NCBI GenBank assembly: GCA_023229575.1
Contig: JALNYZ010000006.1
Span: 62,001 to 126,000 of the forward strand
Direction: 5' to 3'
Length of the DNA: 64,000 bases
Source of the DNA: Prolixibacteraceae bacterium
GTDB lineage: Bacteria; Bacteroidota; Bacteroidia; Bacteroidales; Prolixibacteraceae
This document shows, one piece after another, positions 59,160 through 64,000 of this stretch. The translations under genes and the position numbers were made by a program. How positions within the stretch are numbered: the stretch's first letter is position 1; every line of letters starts with the position of its first letter. Below the pieces are notes generated by a model. That model was not told the origin of the DNA and searched no databases. It was given only the letters and a program-made list of their open reading frames with translations.

Positions 59160-61865
59160 ATGAAACTTTCTTTTAAAATTGATTACCAGACGACTTGGGG
59201 AGAAGCACTGTTTATTTCTGGCTCAACAACCCAATTTGGTGAGTGGGACCCTCAAAAGGCGGTTCCACTAAAAAATCAATATCCCGGGGAATGGCAATGT
59301 TTCATTGAAACTGAATCCAATTTTCTGGAATACAAATATTTTCTTCAAAAAAGTCCGGGTGTTTTCCTCTGGGAATGGGGTCCCAACCGGAAAATCGCAA
59401 TAAACAAGGAGGTTGATGAGATTCGATTACGCGATTTCTGGCGTAGCAACAGTGATCCCGACAAAGTGCTTTATTCGGCAGCCTTCCAGAATGTACTATT
59501 GAAAAGAGCCAACATTTTTAAAACCCAGACCAAAAAACCTCCACTGCGGACACTGCGCCTCCAGCTTCATACTCCCGCCATCCCTCCGGAATACAAGCTT
59601 GGTGTATTGGGAGCAGAAACAGCACTTGGAGCATGGAAGGAGTTGGAAGCAGTAGTTATGGACGACAGCCAGGCCCCCTTGTGGAAAGTCGATCTTGATG
59701 CTTCGAAACTCAACTTTCCAATGCATTACAAATATGTTGTCTTCGATCCGACCAACAAGCGGGTCATCGAATGGGAAGAGGGAAATAACCGGGTCATCAG
59801 GGATTTCGTATGCCAATCTGCCAATTCCATGAAAGTTCATACCGACGAAAAATTCCGTCAAAACAGTGGTCGATGGAAAGGTGCCGGAGTTGCAGTTCCG
59901 TTGTTCTCACTCCGCACTGAGCACAGCGGTGGTATCGGCGAATTTACGGATCTCTGCAAGCTGGTTGATTGGTCCAAAATGTGTGGCCTTAAACTGATCC
60001 AACTTTTACCCTTGAATGAGACGGTCTCTACACACAGCTGGGTCGACTCTTATCCTTACAAATCCATCTCAGTGATGGCGCTCCATCCGGTTTTCATCAA
60101 CATTACAAAAATCGGGGTACTCGATGATGAAGCTTTAATGGTGGGTTTTATTCAGACCCTTGCCGGGTTCAATGCACAGGGATCAGTTCATTATGAGGAA
60201 GTCCATAAAGTGAAATCGAAATTTTTCAAACTAATTTTCGACCAACAGATGGATTCATTCCTGAAAAATCCAGCCTATCATGAATTTTTCGAGGAAAACA
60301 AAGAATGGTTGGTTCCTTATGCTGCCTTTTGTTATCTGAGGGACCAAAACAAAACAGCCAATTTCAGAAAATGGAAAGCGTATCAAAAGTTTAACAAAGA
60401 GGAAATTCAGGAACTCGTTTCACCAAAAAACAGATCCTATCCCGACATTTCCGTTCATTATTTCATTCAATTCCACGCCCACAAACAATTGGGCGAATCA
60501 GTTGCCTATGCACGAGGAAATTCTATTGTGCTGAAAGGTGATATTCCGATAGGCATTAGTCCAAACAGCGTTGAAGCATGGACACATCCCGACCTTTTCA
60601 ACCTTGAACAGCAGGCAGGCGCACCGCCTGATGAGTTTGCCGACCAAGGCCAGAACTGGGGATTTCCAACTTACAACTGGGAGGTGATGGCCAAAGATGG
60701 TTACAAATGGTGGAAAAGCAGGCTGAAACAAATGTCCCGCTATTTCGATGCCTTCCGGATCGACCACATAGTTGGTTTTTTCCGGATTTGGGAGATTCCT
60801 GTCACCCAGGTTTTTGGGACGATGGGGCATTTCAATCCGGCCCTACCCTATTCCAGGGATGAGATTATCGACCGGGGAATTAATTTTAACGAGGAACGCT
60901 TCACCAGACCATACATCCGAGACTACTTTTTACGCGGTCTTTTCGGTGAGTTTACCGAAGAGGTAAAGAACAGTTTTCTATCGGAATATGAACCCGGAAA
61001 ATTTAACCTCAAACCGAACTTTTCTACCCAAAGGCAGGTTTGGGAATATTTTGAATCCAACAAAAGTGAGGATAAATTAAGCGGAAAAGAGAGCAGGATC
61101 CGAGATGGACTCTGTGCTTTGATTGGTGAGGTACTCTTTGTCCGCGATCCATCACATCCTGCCCATTTTCATCCAAGAATTGCGTTTCACGACACCAATT
61201 CCTACATGAACCTCAGCGACAACACCAGGTACCTGCTGGATGAACTCTACATCGAATTTTTTTACAATCGACACGATGAATTCTGGAAGGAACAGGCAAT
61301 AAAAATTTTACCCTCGATCCTTGAAGCCTCCGATATGCTCGTTTGCGGTGAGGACCTGGGCATGATTCCGTCTTGTGTCCCGGGAGTCATGAATGAACTG
61401 GGAATCCTTAGCCTGGAGGTACAGCGGATGCCAAAAGATCCAAAGATCGAGTTCCTGCGACCTTCTGATGCCCCCTATCTGTCGGTAAGTACTACTTCCA
61501 CCCACGACACCTCTACACTAAGGGGATGGTGGGAAGAAGATCCACGCAAAAGTGAGCGGTATTTCCGGACCATCATGGGAAACCATGCCGCATTCAACAA
61601 GGTAATGGAACCTTGGCTTGCCAAGGATATCCTGCAACAACATTTATGGTCGCCGGCCATGTGGACCATCTTTCCCATACAGGATTTGCTGGCCATGGAC
61701 GAGGAGCTCCGACGCAAGGATTTTGAAGCCGAGAGAATCAATATTCCGGCCGTTGCATTGCATTATTGGCGGTACCGTATCCATGTTACGATGGAAAAAC
61801 TTTTAAAAGCCGGCAAGTTTAACTCAGAATTGTTAAGAATGATTACCCACTCCGGACGACAATAA
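59160..61865 (+). CDS. malQ: 4-alpha-glucanotransferase with N-terminal starch-binding domains
   Basis: A 901-residue GH77 enzyme. Two CBM20-type domains lie at about 1-110 and 125-235 (SFKIDYQTTWGEALFISGST, LRLQLHTPAIPPEYKLGVLG). The catalytic barrel follows, with nucleophile Asp535 in DAFRIDH, acid/base Glu731 in CGEDLGM and Asp783 in STHDTSTLRGWW. It rearranges alpha-1,4-glucans from glycogen or maltodextrins in the cytoplasm. The two-CBM layout is the usual Bacteroidota form. No other glycogen gene is adjacent. Confidence 0.96.
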   Translation: MKLSFKIDYQTTWGEALFISGSTTQFGEWDPQKAVPLKNQYPGEWQCFIETESNFLEYKYFLQKSPGVFLWEWGPNRKIAINKEVDEIRLRDFWRSNSDPDKVLYSAAFQNVLLKRANIFKTQTKKPPLRTLRLQLHTPAIPPEYKLGVLGAETALGAWKELEAVVMDDSQAPLWKVDLDASKLNFPMHYKYVVFDPTNKRVIEWEEGNNRVIRDFVCQSANSMKVHTDEKFRQNSGRWKGAGVAVPLFSLRTEHSGGIGEFTDLCKLVDWSKMCGLKLIQLLPLNETVSTHSWVDSYPYKSISVMALHPVFINITKIGVLDDEALMVGFIQTLAGFNAQGSVHYEEVHKVKSKFFKLIFDQQMDSFLKNPAYHEFFEENKEWLVPYAAFCYLRDQNKTANFRKWKAYQKFNKEEIQELVSPKNRSYPDISVHYFIQFHAHKQLGESVAYARGNSIVLKGDIPIGISPNSVEAWTHPDLFNLEQQAGAPPDEFADQGQNWGFPTYNWEVMAKDGYKWWKSRLKQMSRYFDAFRIDHIVGFFRIWEIPVTQVFGTMGHFNPALPYSRDEIIDRGINFNEERFTRPYIRDYFLRGLFGEFTEEVKNSFLSEYEPGKFNLKPNFSTQRQVWEYFESNKSEDKLSGKESRIRDGLCALIGEVLFVRDPSHPAHFHPRIAFHDTNSYMNLSDNTRYLLDELYIEFFYNRHDEFWKEQAIKILPSILEASDMLVCGEDLGMIPSCVPGVMNELGILSLEVQRMPKDPKIEFLRPSDAPYLSVSTTSTHDTSTLRGWWEEDPRKSERYFRTIMGNHAAFNKVMEPWLAKDILQQHLWSPAMWTIFPIQDLLAMDEELRRKDFEAERINIPAVALHYWRYRIHVTMEKLLKAGKFNSELLRMITHSGRQ

Positions 61866-61940
61866 AGGATGGATTTCTCCATTCACCGATAATTCTCCTG
61901 ATTTGGCCGATTACCCCTTCAGGTTTATAGGCTGTCAGAA

Positions 61941-61948
61941 TACCTTTG
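61941..61948 (+). promoter_or_regulatory. Promoter of the LiaF-like gene (TACCTTTG)
   Basis: An exact TAnnTTTG match. The resulting leader fits a start at 61986 better than the ATG at 61962. Confidence 0.55.
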
Positions 61949-61985
61949 GGTCACAATTAACATGGTCTCACCAAAACAAAAAATT

Positions 61986-62735
61986 ATGAATATTGTGAAT
62001 GATCCCAACGACCGCAGTGTTTACAGCGGAAGAGAAAGAAGGCGCCATGGTTCCGATTCAAGGGTATTCCTTGGGGTACTTTTTGTTGCCATCGGGGCTT
62101 TACTGATCCTGGAAAACCTCGATTTACTATCTTACGACTTTGCCCACATCCTGATCAGCTGGCCCATGTTGCTGATCGTCATTGGCATCTACAACCTTAG
62201 CCGTAAAGCAGCTTCTGCAGGTTTTATCCTGATAGGAATAGGCGCCTATTTCATGCTACCGCGGATTTTTGACCTGCCCGACCACTTCTTTCACAGTTTC
62301 TGGCCGGTCATCCTGGTCATCATCGGACTCGTCTTTATCTTTCAATGGAACAGAAAGCCCGGCATCCCTTTTGGATCCGGAGCGGACCACAACGACGTTC
62401 TTGACGAAACGGCCATTTTCGGCGGTCGGAATATGTCTTTGGTCTCTGAACAATTCAAAGGGGGAAAGATCACCTCCATTTTCGGCGGATCAAAGATTAA
62501 CCTACTCTATTGCAAGCCGGTAGATGGATGTGTGATCGATGTCGCCACCATCTTTGGTGGGACTAAAATCATTGTTCCCGAAAACTGGAATGTAAAAACA
62601 GAGGTCGTTTCCATCTTCGGTGGTTTTGAAGACAAGCGAGGCAACTCAGTAATTTCAAGGGTCGATCAGTCAAAAGTAGTTATCATCAAAGGTGCTGCTA
62701 TCTTTGGCGGCGGTGAGATTACCTCAATGCCTTAA
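61986..62735 (+). CDS. LiaF-like membrane protein (cell wall-active antibiotic response family)
   Basis: A 249-residue protein starting MNIVNDPNDRSVYSGRERRR. Four membrane helices of the LiaI/LiaF type (about 25-135) precede a C-terminal domain (about 145-249) with repeats of the form IFGG (AIFGGRNMSL, SIFGGSKINL, TIFGGTKIIV, SIFGGFEDKR, AIFGGGEI), typical of the LiaF/DUF1707-like beta-solenoid fold. It is 5 bp from the histidine kinase gene and probably modulates it, as LiaF does for LiaS. Envelope-stress sensing is the likely theme. Confidence 0.88.
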   Translation: MNIVNDPNDRSVYSGRERRRHGSDSRVFLGVLFVAIGALLILENLDLLSYDFAHILISWPMLLIVIGIYNLSRKAASAGFILIGIGAYFMLPRIFDLPDHFFHSFWPVILVIIGLVFIFQWNRKPGIPFGSGADHNDVLDETAIFGGRNMSLVSEQFKGGKITSIFGGSKINLLYCKPVDGCVIDVATIFGGTKIIVPENWNVKTEVVSIFGGFEDKRGNSVISRVDQSKVVIIKGAAIFGGGEITSMP

Positions 62736-62740
62736 CTATA

Positions 62741-63823
62741 ATGGAGAAAGCCGGTATCGTCAACAAGTATTCCCTCGTTTTTTACTGGATAGTTCCCGTT
62801 ACATTGGGGCTCATCCAGGCTAGTTTCAACCTCTATTTCGAAATCCTCCCAGTGGGGATTTCGCTTGTTGATGGCGCCGTGTTCGGATTTTTGCTTGGGG
62901 CCTTTGGTATGGCCATCTGGTTTGTGGTAAAGTACAACAGTCCGGACGATAAATCTTTTGCACTACTACTCACAACCCACCTGGCCGCATCCATTATCCT
63001 CTCACTGGCCTGGGCCTATAGTTCGGCTTTAATTACACGTTCTTTAATTGCTTTCCCTGAATACCTTACTTACCAGGAAAACAATCTTCCCAACAGGATT
63101 TTCATCGGGTTCATTATCTTTATCCTGATGGCAACGGTGTTCTATTTCTACATTTTCTACAGGAAAAACAAGGAGAAGATTGACCGCGAAGTTGCGTTAA
63201 AGCAGGAGGTCAGGGAAGCAGTATTAAGAGCCCTGAAATCCCAGATCAATCCGCATTTCCTCTTCAACAGCCTCAACTCTATTGCCTCACTGACCCTCAC
63301 CAATCCGGAGAAGGCACATGAAATGGTCATAGCCTTATCCGATTTTATGCGCTATTCGCTGCGAAAGCAACACAATGAAATGGTCGCGCTCGAAGAGGAG
63401 ATCAACCACATTCGTCTCTATCTTCAGATTGAAAAAATTCGGTTTGGTGACAAAATGGCCTACTCCTTCCTGGTCGAACCGGATTGTCTGGATTGTCAGA
63501 TTCCCACGCTCTTACTACAACCGCTTTTCGAAAATGCTGTGAAATACGGGGTTTACGAAGCATCCGAACAGGTAGAAATTTCGCTTGTTGCCAGAAAAGA
63601 GGGAGATCATACTATTCTGGTCCTCACCAACAATTTCGATAAAGAGGCAGCTCCTGTCAAAGGGGAGGGTATCGGACTGAGCAACGTGCAGGAGCGGCTG
63701 CGGCTGGTTTACAACAGCAACAACCTGATGGAAATCAAGGAAGAGGATGGGAGATTTGTGGTGACTATTTACCTTCCCTGCGAGAAGCAAAAAAGCAATG
63801 GACAATTGAAAATGGACAATTGA
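62741..63823 (+). CDS. LytS/YehU-type sensor histidine kinase
   Basis: A 360-residue inner-membrane kinase with four helices (about 12-140), a short coiled coil, and the His_kinase domain: the phosphoacceptor is His172 in INPHFLFNSLNSIASL, followed by a GHKL ATPase with LLLQPLFENAVKYGV and GEGIGLSNVQERL. Such kinases pair with LytTR response regulators, often encoded just downstream; that gene would lie beyond the window or elsewhere. It is co-transcribed with the LiaF-like gene. Confidence 0.93.
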   Translation: MEKAGIVNKYSLVFYWIVPVTLGLIQASFNLYFEILPVGISLVDGAVFGFLLGAFGMAIWFVVKYNSPDDKSFALLLTTHLAASIILSLAWAYSSALITRSLIAFPEYLTYQENNLPNRIFIGFIIFILMATVFYFYIFYRKNKEKIDREVALKQEVREAVLRALKSQINPHFLFNSLNSIASLTLTNPEKAHEMVIALSDFMRYSLRKQHNEMVALEEEINHIRLYLQIEKIRFGDKMAYSFLVEPDCLDCQIPTLLLQPLFENAVKYGVYEASEQVEISLVARKEGDHTILVLTNNFDKEAAPVKGEGIGLSNVQERLRLVYNSNNLMEIKEEDGRFVVTIYLPCEKQKSNGQLKMDN

Positions 63824-63850
63824 AAATTATATCTATTCTGCCAATGTATC

Positions 63851-63935
63851 TTTGCGACCTTAGTGCCGTACTTTGTGCCCTTTGTGGTTAAAGTATTAAA
63901 TTTCAACACAAAGGTCAGTAAGGATATCACAAAGG
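63851..63935. repeat. TTAGTGGTTAA-family repeat (copy C)
   Basis: Shares TTTGCGACCTTAGTG exactly with copy A (23957) and has CTTTGTGG paired with ACACAAAG. It follows the histidine kinase and fills most of the remaining 177 bases of the window, which hold no gene. Confidence 0.7.
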
Positions 63936-64000
63936 ACTCAAATAAGAATCCGGTCATTGGCAAGAATTCCGAAAAAAACAGACAAGAATTACCAATAGAC

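Noticed and set aside
62741..64000. Response regulator partner for the histidine kinase
   Set aside because: The 177 bases after the kinase are repeat sequence and contain no LytTR gene; it must lie outside the window if linked.

Overview
The window is chromosomal DNA from a member of the Bacteroidota, most likely class Bacteroidia; a Prolixibacteraceae/Marinilabiliales-type organism would fit, but I cannot name the genus. The reasons are type IX secretion parts (PorZ, PorV, a PorP/SprF protein), an HU-CCDC81/SPOR protein, a Bacteroidota-type MalQ with N-terminal starch-binding domains, and many promoters of the Bacteroidota form TAnnTTTG, including upstream of two of the three tRNA genes.

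The first 12 kb is accessory and AT-rich. It holds the end of an operon of three unrecognised genes, an SRAP (YedK/HMCES) gene with a 19-bp palindrome in front of it, an HExxH protein, an orphan hypothetical gene, and a single-chain Type ISP restriction-modification enzyme of 1635 residues. It ends with a complete IS1595-family element (inverted repeats and a near-perfect 8-bp duplication) that carries a P63C-domain gene inside the element, overlapping the transposase by 4 bp. This region abuts the 3' side of an initiator tRNA gene (12377-12449, minus).

From 12.5 to 35.8 kb the content is mainly housekeeping: M23 peptidase, dxr and rseP; tatA; a head-GIN lipoprotein; tetR beside rnr; the metF-rdgB-porZ run; recO; an aminotransferase-fold protein whose catalytic lysine is replaced; tRNA-Arg; a CPBP protease; dusB; a deleted aldo/keto reductase pseudogene; rmlB and galE; the HU/SPOR protein; an M19 dipeptidase with ribE; and a PorP/SprF protein.

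From 35.8 to 37.6 kb lies a repeat-rich stretch: an IS200-like HUH transposase followed by REP-like palindromic repeats, a 14-bp tandem array and a small membrane protein. After it come a TPR protein, ppk1 and a HEAT-like gene; a large secreted protein followed by porV; a purple acid phosphatase; an AAA ATPase with a repeated-dyad promoter; a URO-D-type methyltransferase; a Tat-exported Gfo/Idh/MocA oxidoreductase; a CDF metal exporter; an orphan ORF6N gene; tRNA-Cys and folB. glnS is bracketed by two related hairpin elements and followed by a MATE exporter. The window closes with malQ, a LiaF-like membrane protein and a LytS-type histidine kinase.

The best leads are the apparent pseudo-aminotransferase, the IS1595-P63C element, the hairpin elements around glnS, the transposase/REP-like locus, a 62-bp perfect palindrome, and the candidate operators near the SRAP gene and the AAA ATPase. 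All assignments come from reading the sequence; no database search was run.
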